Below are positions 14,428-23,606 of a stretch of DNA of 25,340 nt, in pieces. Both the position numbers and the translations under genes were made by a program. The notes beneath the pieces are model-generated. The model searched no databases, was not told the origin of the DNA, and worked only from the letters and a program-made list of their open reading frames with translations. Numbering within the stretch: the stretch's first letter is position 1; each line of letters opens with the position of its first letter. The DNA is from UBA1181 sp963626555 (lineage in GTDB: Bacteria; Bacteroidota; Bacteroidia; Bacteroidales; Paludibacteraceae): NCBI GenBank assembly GCA_963626555.1, contig CAVFXQ010000036.1:1-25340 (forward strand). Reading direction: 5' to 3'.

Positions 14428-16335
14428 TCATTTCTTATTGTTTGCGGCGCGACGTTGTTCTTCCATCATTTCTTGTTGTCGTTTTTGCATTTCTGCAATT
14501 CTGTTCAACCAAGAAGAGTTTGACGGCTTGCTAGGTTTCTTTTGGTTCTCTTGAATCTTCTTGAGTAATTTCTGTTCGTCAACGCAGAAATTCTTGATGA
14601 CGTAGGTTTGAATAATGGTAATCAAGAGAGAAACGAAATAGTAATAGCTCAAACCTGAAGCATAGTCGTTGAAGATAAAGAAGAACATCACTGGCATGAA
14701 ATACATCATATATTTCATGAAAGGAAATTGTCCCATCTGCTCCGATTGGTTGTTTACACTCATATTATAGTAGGTGTATAGACCATTGGCAATGGTCATT
14801 AAGAGGCAGAACAAACTGATGTGGTCTCCAATCAACCAAATCTTCGGTCCCCAAGAGATGATGGCATCGTATGTGGAAAGATCTTCTGCCCAAAGAAAGC
14901 TCTCTCCGCGCAACTCTATTGCGTTAGGTAGGAAATAGAAGAAAGCGACGAGGAAAGGCATTTGAAGCAGCATTGGCAAACATCCACCCATAGGGTTTAC
15001 ACCCGCTTTTTGGTAGAGTTCCATAGTTGCTTGACTTCTCTCCATTGAGTTTTCCGCTGGAATACGAGCGTTGATTTCGTCAATCTGAGGTTTCAACACC
15101 TTCATCTTTGCCGTAGACAAGTATGACTTGTAAGTGAGAGGGAAAATTATCGCCTTCAAGATAATTGTCATGATTAAGATGATGATTCCATAGTTGCTAA
15201 GGAATCCACCGAGAAGATTAAACAATGGAATCGTGAAGATCAAGTTCACCCAACGGAAGATCATCCAACCCAAAGAGATAACATCTTCTAATTCCAATTT
15301 ATCATCACCCTTGAGATTCTCATCGTACGATTTCAACAATTTGTAGTGGTTGGGTCCGAAGAAATAGCGAAGACCAACTGAGGTATCTCCGTTTTTCAAA
15401 GGCAATGTAAAATTAGCAGCGTAATGTTTTAGGTATTTTGAAGAGTCATCTGCTAAGGAAGACTTTAACAAGGAACTGTCTATTTTTGTGTCGGCAATCA
15501 GGACGTTAGAGAAATACTGATCTTTGAAAGCGATCCAGTGAAGACTTTCCTCCAACTTCTCTTCGTCGTTGCTTGTTTCGCTGAGGTAGTCAGTATCGCC
15601 GTCGGATGTATGGTAGTAAATTTGAGCATATCGGTTTTCGAACGTGCGACCTTTCTCTTGCTGTGCGAGAGAGAGTTTCCAAGAGGCATTGAGAGTGCCG
15701 TTGTTGCGAAGCACCTGACCGAGGTTGTTCTCACGAATTTCCAAACCTAACATATAGGAGTTGGAAGGCAAGGTGTAGGTGAAGTCGAAACTTCCGTTGT
15801 TTGTAGTTGCTACAGAGAAAGTTACGGAGCTATCTGTTTTCGCTGCCACGTTGAAGACGAGCGTCTCACTTGGAATAACACGGTTGCTGACGGTGGGGAG
15901 GTCAACCGAAAAATGATTGTCTCCGTTCATCAAAGTGAGTGGGTTCTTCTTGTAGTCTTTATATTCTTTAAGGACAACCTTTTCAATGTTTGCGCCGAGA
16001 GTAGAGAACTCGATGCTCATTAAGTTATTTTCAAGAGAAACAGTTTTTTTCTCGTTGAGAGCGCCAGCAGCAAACTCGCCAAATCGTTGGGAAGCTTTAT
16101 CTAATTTAGTGGAATCAGAATCAGTTTCGTTGAAAAGGTCTCCAGCCTTAAGTTCTTGGATATTAGCCTCTTTTAGTTGCTCATTTTGTTGAGCGGTGGC
16201 GATGGAGTCATAGTATCTGCGGTTTGCTTCGATTTGCTCTGCCGAAGGTCTATTAATGAAGTAAAAGCCCACGAGGATCGCTCCGATCAGGAGGAAACAC
16301 ACGACGGTGTTTAGCACATTGTTATTCTCGTTCAT
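14428..16335 (-). CDS. yidC: Membrane protein insertase YidC
   Basis: The 635-residue protein has an N-terminal membrane anchor (about 8-27), a linker, a large periplasmic domain (about 85-340), and a C-terminal membrane core. The core is recognised by LSNYGIIILIMTIILKAIIFPLTYKSY with the following cytoplasmic helix AKMKVLKPQIDEI, then YQKAGVNPMGGCLPMLLQMPFLVAFFYFL, and FPFMKYMMYFMPVMFFFIFNDYASGLSYYYFVS. The tail is Lys/Arg/Gln-rich and probably binds ribosomes. This long form is usual in Bacteroidetes. YidC inserts inner-membrane proteins with or without SecYEG. In many Bacteroidales genomes pyrG lies just upstream; here it is replaced by a methyltransferase gene. The symporter follows directly. 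Confidence 0.97.
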   Translation of the reverse strand: MNENNNVLNTVVCFLLIGAILVGFYFINRPSAEQIEANRRYYDSIATAQQNEQLKEANIQELKAGDLFNETDSDSTKLDKASQRFGEFAAGALNEKKTVSLENNLMSIEFSTLGANIEKVVLKEYKDYKKNPLTLMNGDNHFSVDLPTVSNRVIPSETLVFNVAAKTDSSVTFSVATTNNGSFDFTYTLPSNSYMLGLEIRENNLGQVLRNNGTLNASWKLSLAQQEKGRTFENRYAQIYYHTSDGDTDYLSETSNDEEKLEESLHWIAFKDQYFSNVLIADTKIDSSLLKSSLADDSSKYLKHYAANFTLPLKNGDTSVGLRYFFGPNHYKLLKSYDENLKGDDKLELEDVISLGWMIFRWVNLIFTIPLFNLLGGFLSNYGIIILIMTIILKAIIFPLTYKSYLSTAKMKVLKPQIDEINARIPAENSMERSQATMELYQKAGVNPMGGCLPMLLQMPFLVAFFYFLPNAIELRGESFLWAEDLSTYDAIISWGPKIWLIGDHISLFCLLMTIANGLYTYYNMSVNNQSEQMGQFPFMKYMMYFMPVMFFFIFNDYASGLSYYYFVSLLITIIQTYVIKNFCVDEQKLLKKIQENQKKPSKPSNSSWLNRIAEMQKRQQEMMEEQRRAANNKK

Positions 16336-16406
16336 TGTTTTTTGGTTATGAAACTGTTTTCTGTTACAACTTGATTCTAAATCTATAGAAATTACGTATC
16401 AAGGTG

Positions 16407-16414
16407 CAAATTTA
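16407..16414 (-). promoter_or_regulatory. Possible -7 box for yidC
   Basis: On the minus strand TAAATTTG fits TAnnTTTG about 70 nt upstream of the yidC start. No TTG is found at 19-21 nt upstream, so this may be a weak or regulated promoter, or part of a read-through transcript from the methyltransferase gene. Confidence 0.4.
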
Positions 16415-16484
16415 TTTAAAATGGCGGACATAGAGGGGGAACGCACTGTAAATTTTGTTAAAAGCAGGTGGAAGATCTTTCTTC

Positions 16485-17426
16485 TTACGATTTGTTTACT
16501 TCGTAATTCTTTAATGCAGAAATCATCTGTTTTGCGACAGCCTTTATAACTGGGACGGCGACGGAATTTCCCGTTTGATGTTTGATTTTTGAATAAGGAA
16601 CGACTATTTTAAAATTATCAGGGAATCCTTGCAATCGTAGCATTTCCCGTTCTGTTGGTCTTCTTTCGTCATTGATAAGAATATAATTTGCAGAAGCCCC
16701 TGCTCTAAGGCACGAAGAGTATGGATGTGGGGTAACGTTTCCTACCATGTTTTCGTGTGAGATGTAGGGTTTCGGGTAATTTGGATCTTTTAACCTCATC
16801 AGTCGAGAATCTCGGATGGTAGGTTTTACATAATATTTTTCGGCAACGTCTTCCTCTAAAATTGAGTTTAATGGAGTTTTTTCATTTTCAGCAACTGGGG
16901 ATGGAAAAGCAAACAAGATGGGATCTTTGAATCCTACAATAATGATCCTTTCCCTTTTTTGGGGAACTCCAAAATCTAATGCGTTTAGAACCTTTGCATA
17001 AACTGTGTATCCCATAGATTCTAAATGTTTTCTGATCACTTTAAACGTGTTGCCATTGTCATGGGCAGTTAAGTTTCTGACATTCTCTAACATAAAGGCT
17101 TGTGGTCGTTTTTCTTTCAGAATACGTTCTATTTCAAAAAAAAGTGTGCCACAAGTTTCGTTTGCAAATCCTTCTTTTTTTCCTATGATTGAGAATGCTT
17201 GACATGGAAACCCTCCTAATAGAATATCAAAATCTGGAATGTCTTTAGCATCAATCTTCGTGATGTCTCCTGAGGGATGCTCTCCAAAGTTCGCCTCATA
17301 AGTTTTACATGCATCTTCATCGAATTCAGAAGAGAAAACACAATGCCCTCCAACCGCTTCAAATCCTAATCGGATTCCTCCGATACCGGCAAACAAATCG
17401 ATAAACCTAAATTCATTCCAATTCAT
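16485..17426 (-). CDS. DNA (cytosine-5-)-methyltransferase, apparently solitary
   Basis: The 313-residue enzyme has every core motif in order: motif I FIDLFAGIGGIRLGF (8-22), motif IV GGFPCQAFS (71-79) with catalytic Cys75, motif VI ENVRN (114-118), motif VIII QKRERIIIVG (156-165), motif IX RPTEREMLRLQGFPD (256-270) and motif X QTGNSVAVPV (284-293). The target-recognition region between VIII and IX is short (about 80 residues), so it probably recognises a short site. No restriction endonuclease, Vsr nuclease or specificity subunit lies on either side, so it looks like an orphan modification enzyme. It is AT-richer than its neighbours, has its own promoter just after a terminator, and occupies a position normally held by pyrG, all of which suggest acquisition by transfer. 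The recognition site cannot be read from the sequence. Confidence 0.95.
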   Translation of the reverse strand: MNWNEFRFIDLFAGIGGIRLGFEAVGGHCVFSSEFDEDACKTYEANFGEHPSGDITKIDAKDIPDFDILLGGFPCQAFSIIGKKEGFANETCGTLFFEIERILKEKRPQAFMLENVRNLTAHDNGNTFKVIRKHLESMGYTVYAKVLNALDFGVPQKRERIIIVGFKDPILFAFPSPVAENEKTPLNSILEEDVAEKYYVKPTIRDSRLMRLKDPNYPKPYISHENMVGNVTPHPYSSCLRAGASANYILINDERRPTEREMLRLQGFPDNFKIVVPYSKIKHQTGNSVAVPVIKAVAKQMISALKNYEVNKS

Positions 17427-17453
17427 CTTTGATAGCTTATGTTATTGCTACCG

Positions 17454-17484
17454 CAAAGGTATGATTTACTAAGAAAAAATCCAA
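17454..17484 (-). promoter_or_regulatory. Promoter of the C5 methyltransferase gene
   Basis: On the minus strand TTG (17482-17484) and TACCTTTG (17454-17461) are 20 nt apart, a full match to the Bacteroidetes consensus. It begins right after the efflux-operon terminator, with the -33 box next to that terminator's T-run. The start codon at 17426 gives a leader of about 20 nt. Confidence 0.75.
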
Positions 17485-17487
17485 CTT

Positions 17488-17533
17488 AAAAAAAGAGACC
17501 CATCTCCCGAAAGAATCGGAAGCGAGGGTCTCT
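17488..17533 (-). terminator. Terminator of the RND efflux operon
   Basis: On the minus strand AGAGACCC (17526-17533) pairs with GGGTCTCT (17494-17501), with a smaller inner CCGA/TCGG stem, and is followed by seven T (A-run 17488-17494). It is 46 nt past the stop codon of the outer-membrane channel gene. Confidence 0.85.
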
Positions 17534-17578
17534 CTAACTATTGAAAATACGAAAATGTTCGCTACTGAGTAACTTTCT

Positions 17579-18967
17579 TTATCGTCCTCCACCCAATGAT
17601 TGATACAAGGTGATGATGGCTTGTATCTCAGCGATTTGGTTCTGAACTTGTGTCAACTGTGCAGAAAGGTAACTTTGTTTGGCTGTCAACACGTCCAAGT
17701 AGGTGGTTGTGCCGTGGCGCATGAGGAGTTCCGTACTTTCTACCGCACGCCCTAAGGCTTCTGTTTGTTGGTCAATGAAGATCTTCTTCTGTCGAGCTGT
17801 GCGGTATTCTGTTAGTGCATTACTTACCTGCATACCAGCCTCCAACAAGGTTTGTTCAAATGAGAGTTTAGCCTGCTCTTGTTGTGCCTTTGCAATCTTC
17901 AGACCGCCTACGATCTGTCCATGGCTGAAGATAGGCTGTGTGAGTGAAGCGACCGCAGCGGCAACAAATTTAGCAGGGTCTAAGAGCAGACTTCCTGCAG
18001 AGTTAGTCCATCCTAAAGATCCATTGATGGTGATGCTAGGGTAGAAATTTCCCCTTGCCTCGTTAGTCGCATAGTATGCTTTTTCAAGGGCGAGTTCTGC
18101 GCTACGAACGTCAGGACGGTTCTGCAACATCTTCATGGGGACACCTAATGAATATTGCTCTTGGAAATGTTGCTCATCCAACGTTCCTCTTGAGATATGT
18201 TGTGGAGTCTCGTGCATGAGTGCGGCAAGTGTGTTTTCGGTACTATGGATAGAGGACTTGACATCTAAAAGGCTAGCACTGACACTGTAGTAGGCAGCTT
18301 CCATCTGTGCTACGGCGGCCTCGTTGCTCATACCTGCATCTTTCATCGATTTGATTACTTCGACGCTGTTCTTCCAGCTTTCTTCAGTCTCTTCAAGGAT
18401 GGCTTTTTGACGATCCAACATTAGGAGAGTGTAGTAAAGGCTGGCAGTCGTGCTGACCAACTGAGTTTTGATAGCCTGCTCTGCTTCCTGGGTTTGCGCG
18501 TATGCTGCTTGAGCCTGACGCTTTTTGTTGGTCAATTTCCCGAAGATGTCGAATTCCCAACTTGCTGTGATTGGAATCTCAAAAGTCTTGGTCAGACTAT
18601 AGTTGTTATCCAAAATTTTGCTGAGTGTTCCTGATGGTGTGAAATAAAAACCAGGAACGTATGCAAGCTTGGACATTTTTAGAGCAATCTTAGCCTGTTC
18701 TATGTTGAGGTGGGCTTGAAGCAAGTCGCTGTTTTGGCTCAACACCTTCTCTATGAGGGCTTGTAGTTGAGCGTCGGTGAATACTTCGTGCCAATCTTGC
18801 TCGCCGAACGAGGTTGAGTCTGCTACAATATTCTCGGAAATGCCAGTGGTGTCGATCTGACCGAAGAGATTGTCTGGGGTCGAGGTCTGTGGCTCGTATT
18901 TCTTATAGAGTCCGCAGCTCGACAGCCAAAGGGCTGTCGCTACGGTAAATATCACTTGTTTTTTCAT
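17579..18967 (-). CDS. RND efflux outer-membrane channel (OprM/NodT family lipoprotein)
   Basis: The 462-residue protein has a lipoprotein signal with Cys18 (ATALWLSSCGLYKKYEP), as in OprM/NodT proteins. The family's two repeated halves are visible: one around SQNSDLLQAHLNIEQAKIALKMSKLAYVPGFYFTPSG, and one around LQNRPDVRSAELALEKAYYATNEARGNFYPSITINGSLGW; the L-x-x-RPDVRxAE motif is diagnostic. Coiled-coil-rich helices follow and the end is LYQSLGGGR. It forms the trimeric tunnel across the outer membrane for the RND pump. Its start overlaps the stop of the pump gene by one base (TAATG), so translation is probably coupled. It is the last gene of the adaptor-pump-channel operon, with a terminator just downstream. 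Confidence 0.95.
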   Translation of the reverse strand: MKKQVIFTVATALWLSSCGLYKKYEPQTSTPDNLFGQIDTTGISENIVADSTSFGEQDWHEVFTDAQLQALIEKVLSQNSDLLQAHLNIEQAKIALKMSKLAYVPGFYFTPSGTLSKILDNNYSLTKTFEIPITASWEFDIFGKLTNKKRQAQAAYAQTQEAEQAIKTQLVSTTASLYYTLLMLDRQKAILEETEESWKNSVEVIKSMKDAGMSNEAAVAQMEAAYYSVSASLLDVKSSIHSTENTLAALMHETPQHISRGTLDEQHFQEQYSLGVPMKMLQNRPDVRSAELALEKAYYATNEARGNFYPSITINGSLGWTNSAGSLLLDPAKFVAAAVASLTQPIFSHGQIVGGLKIAKAQQEQAKLSFEQTLLEAGMQVSNALTEYRTARQKKIFIDQQTEALGRAVESTELLMRHGTTTYLDVLTAKQSYLSAQLTQVQNQIAEIQAIITLYQSLGGGR

Positions 18968-21900
18968 TATTCTTTTGGTTTATTGTCCAAATATTCTTGT
19001 CTTTCGTTCTTTGCTTGAGCCACTTCTTCTTCTATTTGCCAATCATGTGTTTTTTCAGCTTGATTAGGAGAAAGTTTCTCTTGAAGCCATTGGAAGACGA
19101 TGAAGAGGCATGGCACGAAGAACAACAATGCGATTGTTCCAATAATCATACCGCTGACTGTACCTGTTCCCAAAGAACGGTTACCATTCGCACCTACTCC
19201 AGTGGCAACTGCTAACGGAAGAAGTCCGAGAATCATACAAAGAGCGGTCATTAGGATAGGACGGAAACGGTCTTTTGCCGCCATCAATGCCGCTGAGGTG
19301 ATTGACATTCCAGAACGACGACGCTCGGTAGCATATTCTGTCAACAAGATGGCTGTCTTTGACAACAATCCAATTAACATAATCAAACCTGTCTGTAGGT
19401 AAATATTGTTCTCCATTCCCAAGAGTTTGGTGAAGGCGAATGCTCCCATTAATCCGGCAGGTACTGAGAGGATGACAGCGAATGGAATCAAGTAACTTTC
19501 ATACAAGGCACTTAAGATGAGGTAAATCATCACGATACAGATTCCGAAGATGATCGCAGTTTGTCCGCTTTGTGCATTCTCCTCACGAGAGATTCCACCG
19601 AAGTCGTAGGTGTAGTCCTTTGGCAATATCTTAGAGGCCTCCTCTTTAATGGCGTTCAATGCCTCACCAGAACTATATCCTGCCATTGGCATGACGCTCA
19701 CCGCAATAGAGTTGTACATGTTGAATCGGCTCAAGTTCTCCGCACCATAGATACGTTTCAGAGTTATGAATTGGCTGAGAGGTGCCATCTCTCCATTGTT
19801 CATTCTGACGAAACAGTTGCTCAAAGATTGTTCGGTCGCACGTTGCTCTGGCACAGCAGAAATCATCACTTTGTACACCTTAGAGAAGCGGTTGATGTTT
19901 GAAACGTATGAGTTTCCGAAGTATCCACTCAAAGTAGAAAGGACGGTTGATGGTGCGACTCCCATACGCTTACACTGCGCAGCATCCAACTCGACAAGCC
20001 ATTGAGGGTGGTTCAACGCAAAGGTTGAATATGCCATTTGGATTTCTGGACGTTGGTTCAATGCTCCGATGTATTGTTGTGTATAGTTGTAGAATGTGGC
20101 CATGTCGTTACCCAACTTGTCTTGTACGTTCAAGTCAATTGAGTTACCGGTACCATATCCTGGAATCATACCTGGCGCCATAGCGAAGATCTGAGCGTCT
20201 TTGATGTCCATTGTAGCACCATAGATTTTCTTGATAACGGATGAAACGTCTTGACCTGCTCCTTCGCGTTCAGACCAATCTTTCAACCTCACGATAAACA
20301 TACCATTCGTGCTACTCTGACCTCCAATCAAACCGTAACCAGTGGTCTTCATGACGTTTTTTACCTCAGGAATAGACATGATTCTGTCGTTGATCGTACA
20401 CATAATTTCATTGGTACGTTTAATTGAACTTCCTGCAGGGGTGGTAACGTTGACCATGACAGTTCCTTGATCTTCATCAGGCACCAAACTGGTCTTGGTC
20501 GTGTTCATCAAGTAAACCAAAAGAACCACACAAACTGCTAACAAGCCACCGACGATCCATTTACGTTTGAAAAGGAACATCAAACCATTTCTATATTTTT
20601 CGGACATTGTTGCAAATGCAGCATTGAAGGCTTTCTTGAAACGATTGGCGAAAGTGTCTTTTGCTTCTTCTTCCTCATCGTGTGGATGGAGAAGGATGGC
20701 ACACAACGCAGGACTTAATGTCAACGCATTGACGGCCGAAATACCAACGGCCACCGCCATTGTGATACCGAATTGTGTGTAGAAAACGCCACTCGTTCCA
20801 CCCATAAATGACACTGGCACGAACACTGCCATGAACACCAAAGAAGAGGTGATGACGGCACTTGTGATACCTTTCATTGCGTCGTGTGTTGCCATGTAGG
20901 AGGACTTATATCCTATATCAAATTTTGCCTGCACGGCTTCAACCACCACAATGGCATCATCCACCACCGTACCGATTACCAATACCAATGCAAAGAGGGT
21001 AATCAGGTTGAGCGAGAACCCTGCTATGGCCATAAAGGCGAATGTACCAATCAACGACACGATGATTCCGACAAGTGGAATTAACGTGGCACGGAGACTC
21101 TGCAAGAAGAGTAGCACTACTAAGATAACCAAAACGATACATTCGAATAATGTTTTTACGACCTCGTGGATAGATGCGTAAAGGAAGTCGTCTGTACTCA
21201 TCATTTGGTCAACCTCAATATCGGCAGGGAATGATTTCTTGGCCTCTTCCAAGAACTTATTAATCTCTGCGTTAACGGCTGTCGCATTAGACCCTGCAGT
21301 TTGGAAGATCATACATCCTACACCTTCGTGGCCGTTCATCGTTCCGACGAATCCGTAACTATCACGGCCTAACTCAATGTCGGCAATGTCTTTCAGTTTC
21401 AAAACCTCACCGTCTTCAGTACTCTTAATGACGATTTCTCCAAACTCTTCTGGAGTCTGCAAACGTCCTTTGTACTTCATGGTGTATTGGAAGTTCTGGT
21501 TTGAATTTTCTCCAATAGTACCTGTAGCTGCTTCAATGTTTTGGTCTGCCAAAATAGCTATAACATCAGAAGGAACGAGGCGATATTGTGCCATCACGTC
21601 TGGCTTCATCCAAATACGCATAGAGTAGTCAGCTCCCAATGTGAAAACCTCTCCAACACCCTGGATACGAAGAATCTCGGGTTTTAAGTTGATGTTGATA
21701 TAGTTTGAAAGAAAGTTCTCGTCGTATGTGTCGTGAGGGCTGTTGAGCGAGAACACTTGCAAAATGGAGGTTTGCCTTTTCATGGTTGTTACACCCACTG
21801 AAGTTACTTCTGATGGAAGTGATCCAGTAGCTGTCGCCACCTTGTTTTGCACATTCACCGCTGCCATGTCTGGGTCTGTACCCTGTTTGAAGTAGACGGT

Positions 21901-22173
21901 GATAGTCGCACTACCTGTGTTGGTAGCTGACGAAGTCATATAGGTCATATCCTCTACACCGTTGATGGCCTCTTCCAATGGGGCGATGACGGCTTTCTGG
22001 ATAGTCTCTGCATTTGCACCATAGTAAGTGGTCGTTACCATGATGGTCGGAGGCGCAATGTCCGGATATTGTTCAATTGGCAATGATTTTAATCCAATGA
22101 TACCCAAAAGTACTAATGTAATGGAGATTACGGATGATAGTACCGGACGGTCAATAAATGTTCTCAGATTCAT
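18967..22173 (-). CDS. RND multidrug efflux pump, HAE1 (AcrB/MexB) family
   Basis: The 1068-residue protein has the full AcrB layout: a short N-terminal cytoplasmic part, TM1 near 10-28, a porter domain, TM2-6, a second porter domain and TM7-12. It begins MNLRTFIDRPVLSSVISITL with IEQYPDIAPPTI. The proton-relay pair Asp405-Asp406 lies in IGTVVDDAIVVVEAV, and the matching Lys is in GLLSKTAILLTEYA in the second half. Length and the DD/K triad point to a drug exporter of the HAE1 group rather than a heavy-metal CzcA pump. It expels amphiphilic compounds from the periplasm and inner leaflet using the proton gradient. It starts 18 nt after the adaptor gene and overlaps the channel gene by one base. 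The specific substrates cannot be deduced. Confidence 0.97.
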   Translation of the reverse strand: MNLRTFIDRPVLSSVISITLVLLGIIGLKSLPIEQYPDIAPPTIMVTTTYYGANAETIQKAVIAPLEEAINGVEDMTYMTSSATNTGSATITVYFKQGTDPDMAAVNVQNKVATATGSLPSEVTSVGVTTMKRQTSILQVFSLNSPHDTYDENFLSNYININLKPEILRIQGVGEVFTLGADYSMRIWMKPDVMAQYRLVPSDVIAILADQNIEAATGTIGENSNQNFQYTMKYKGRLQTPEEFGEIVIKSTEDGEVLKLKDIADIELGRDSYGFVGTMNGHEGVGCMIFQTAGSNATAVNAEINKFLEEAKKSFPADIEVDQMMSTDDFLYASIHEVVKTLFECIVLVILVVLLFLQSLRATLIPLVGIIVSLIGTFAFMAIAGFSLNLITLFALVLVIGTVVDDAIVVVEAVQAKFDIGYKSSYMATHDAMKGITSAVITSSLVFMAVFVPVSFMGGTSGVFYTQFGITMAVAVGISAVNALTLSPALCAILLHPHDEEEEAKDTFANRFKKAFNAAFATMSEKYRNGLMFLFKRKWIVGGLLAVCVVLLVYLMNTTKTSLVPDEDQGTVMVNVTTPAGSSIKRTNEIMCTINDRIMSIPEVKNVMKTTGYGLIGGQSSTNGMFIVRLKDWSEREGAGQDVSSVIKKIYGATMDIKDAQIFAMAPGMIPGYGTGNSIDLNVQDKLGNDMATFYNYTQQYIGALNQRPEIQMAYSTFALNHPQWLVELDAAQCKRMGVAPSTVLSTLSGYFGNSYVSNINRFSKVYKVMISAVPEQRATEQSLSNCFVRMNNGEMAPLSQFITLKRIYGAENLSRFNMYNSIAVSVMPMAGYSSGEALNAIKEEASKILPKDYTYDFGGISREENAQSGQTAIIFGICIVMIYLILSALYESYLIPFAVILSVPAGLMGAFAFTKLLGMENNIYLQTGLIMLIGLLSKTAILLTEYATERRRSGMSITSAALMAAKDRFRPILMTALCMILGLLPLAVATGVGANGNRSLGTGTVSGMIIGTIALLFFVPCLFIVFQWLQEKLSPNQAEKTHDWQIEEEVAQAKNERQEYLDNKPKE

Positions 22174-22191
22174 AATTTACTCTCTTTAGAT

Positions 22192-23397
22192 TTATTTTTC
22201 CGTTGCTTGAGCGCTGTCGCTTGCAAGCGAATCTGTAGCGACAACTGCAACTGGTGCCGCTGCTTCACTCTGCTCTTTAGGCTGGATGAGCGTACCTTCA
22301 CGCATCATACCAACACCTTCTGCAACGATGACGTCTCCTTCGTTCAAGCCTGAGGTAACAATGTAATTTCGACCGTCATCTGTGCGTACTGTTGTAATGT
22401 TAGTTGCTACGGCAGATCCATCTACTACCTTGTAGACGAATCGTTTGTCTTGCAACTCGAATGTGCAGCTCTGCGGAATTATAATCGCGTTTTTGTGGTA
22501 AGATGGAATCAACACGTTTCCTGAACCTCCACTGCTTAACAAACCGTCCTTGTTAGGGAATACGGCACGGAAACTAACACTTCCTGTGTTCTCATCGATC
22601 ACTCCAGAGATTGTCTCCAACTTTCCTTTCTGCTCGTAGGTGCTTCCGTCGCTCAAAAGAAGAACAATCTCAGGCATCTCCTTGATGGCTTTCTCCTTCG
22701 TTCCGTATTGGCGAACCAACTCCAACATTTGTTTCTCTGTCATTGAGAAATAAACGTACATGTCTTTGTTGTCGCTGACGGTTGTCAATGCGGTTGGCAT
22801 TGATGGAGAAACCAACGCACCTACACGGAATGGAAGTGTTCCGACAACTCCGTCTACTGGACTCTTTACCTCAGTGTATGATAGACTGTTGCGGGCGTTC
22901 ACCTCTTGTGCCTCTGCTTGCGCCAAGCCAGCTTTTGCATTGTATAGGGTGTTCTCCGCTTGTTGCAAATCGAAATCTGAGATGATGTTTTTCGCTCTCA
23001 ATTCCTTTTTACTATCGTATGTCAGCTGTGCCGTTGCAACGGAAGCTTTTGCTGCGGTTACGTTCGCTTGCGCGGTTGCAAACGCCGATTTGTATGGCAC
23101 TTGGTCAATGACAAACATAATCTGCCCTTTGTGTACTCTTTGTCCCTCTTTTACACAAAGTTTCACGAGCGTGCCACTTACTTGTGGCATGATGCTGACA
23201 TCTTGCTGTCCTTTGATACTTGCTGAATAGAGGTCATTTGTAGCACAATTGGTTTTGTTGATTGTCAGCACATTGCAAACGGTTGCCGCTTGTGCTGGCA
23301 CTTGTGGACTTTGATCTCCCCCACATGAATTTAATGTCAGTGAAGCTCCAGTCATCGTTCCCAGAAGAGCTATCACAAAAATGAAATTTTTCTTCAT
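22192..23397 (-). CDS. RND periplasmic adaptor (membrane fusion) lipoprotein
   Basis: I choose the ATG at 23397, which gives a 401-residue protein whose signal peptide MKKNFIFVIALLGTMTGASL ends at the lipidation Cys25 (LNSCGG); the longer upstream frame adds 23 residues with no signal character. Domains in order: beta-barrel and lipoyl halves (VSIMPQVSGTLVKLCVKEGQRVHKGQIMFVID), a long alpha-hairpin (about 90-165, with the AQANVTAAKASVATAQ heptads), the second lipoyl half (VKSPVDGVVG), a beta-barrel and a membrane-proximal domain (IIPQSCTFELQDKRFVYKV). An Ala/Glu-rich tail (EQSEAAAPVAVVATD) is unlike the core and likely disordered. It bridges pump and outer-membrane channel. It is the first gene of the efflux operon, and the 330-nt gap upstream carries repeated small dyads. 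Confidence 0.95.
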   Translation of the reverse strand: MKKNFIFVIALLGTMTGASLTLNSCGGDQSPQVPAQAATVCNVLTINKTNCATNDLYSASIKGQQDVSIMPQVSGTLVKLCVKEGQRVHKGQIMFVIDQVPYKSAFATAQANVTAAKASVATAQLTYDSKKELRAKNIISDFDLQQAENTLYNAKAGLAQAEAQEVNARNSLSYTEVKSPVDGVVGTLPFRVGALVSPSMPTALTTVSDNKDMYVYFSMTEKQMLELVRQYGTKEKAIKEMPEIVLLLSDGSTYEQKGKLETISGVIDENTGSVSFRAVFPNKDGLLSSGGSGNVLIPSYHKNAIIIPQSCTFELQDKRFVYKVVDGSAVATNITTVRTDDGRNYIVTSGLNEGDVIVAEGVGMMREGTLIQPKEQSEAAAPVAVVATDSLASDSAQATEK

Positions 23398-23542
23398 AAG
23401 TATAATTTGAAATATTTTCTCAACTATATTAATTCTATATAACAAATGTTTTTTTGTAAGTGTCATCTAATAGAAAAACTACTTTCTAAAGGCAAAATTG
23501 CCACAAGATTTTCTTCGTTCCTATTAATAACTCCTAAGAATC

Positions 23543-23575
23543 GTTAACAAATGTTATAATTATGCTGTTAACAAA
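23543..23575. promoter_or_regulatory. Tandem GTTAACAAA elements, possible operator
   Basis: GTTAACAAA occurs at 23543-23551 and 23567-23575, 24 nt apart start to start, so both would face about the same side of the DNA. The first merges with a TAACAAATGTT dyad that is repeated at 23440-23450. The arrangement could be a repressor site for the efflux operon, but the area is AT-rich and chance repeats are possible. Confidence 0.3.
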
Positions 23576-23606
23576 AATCCACGCAAATTGAACGAATTTT
23601 GCGTGG
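23573..23606 (-). terminator. Probable terminator of dacB
   Basis: CCACGCAAA (23579-23587) pairs with TTTGCGTGG (23598-23606) around a 10-nt loop, and on the minus strand ATTTTTG follows directly. It lies about 120 nt past the dacB stop, which is far but still plausible, and would insulate the efflux operon. Confidence 0.6.

Noticed and set aside
19100..21181. Several plus-strand frames opposite the RND pump gene
   Set aside because: The pump gene is intact with all key residues; the opposite frames have no family features.
23398..23466. Upstream extension of the adaptor protein to 23466
   Set aside because: The added 23 residues would bury the lipoprotein signal peptide inside the protein.
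23441..23602. Repeats upstream of the efflux operon considered as a CRISPR array
   Set aside because: Only two copies of short AT-rich units with irregular spacing; no repeat-spacer regularity and no cas genes.
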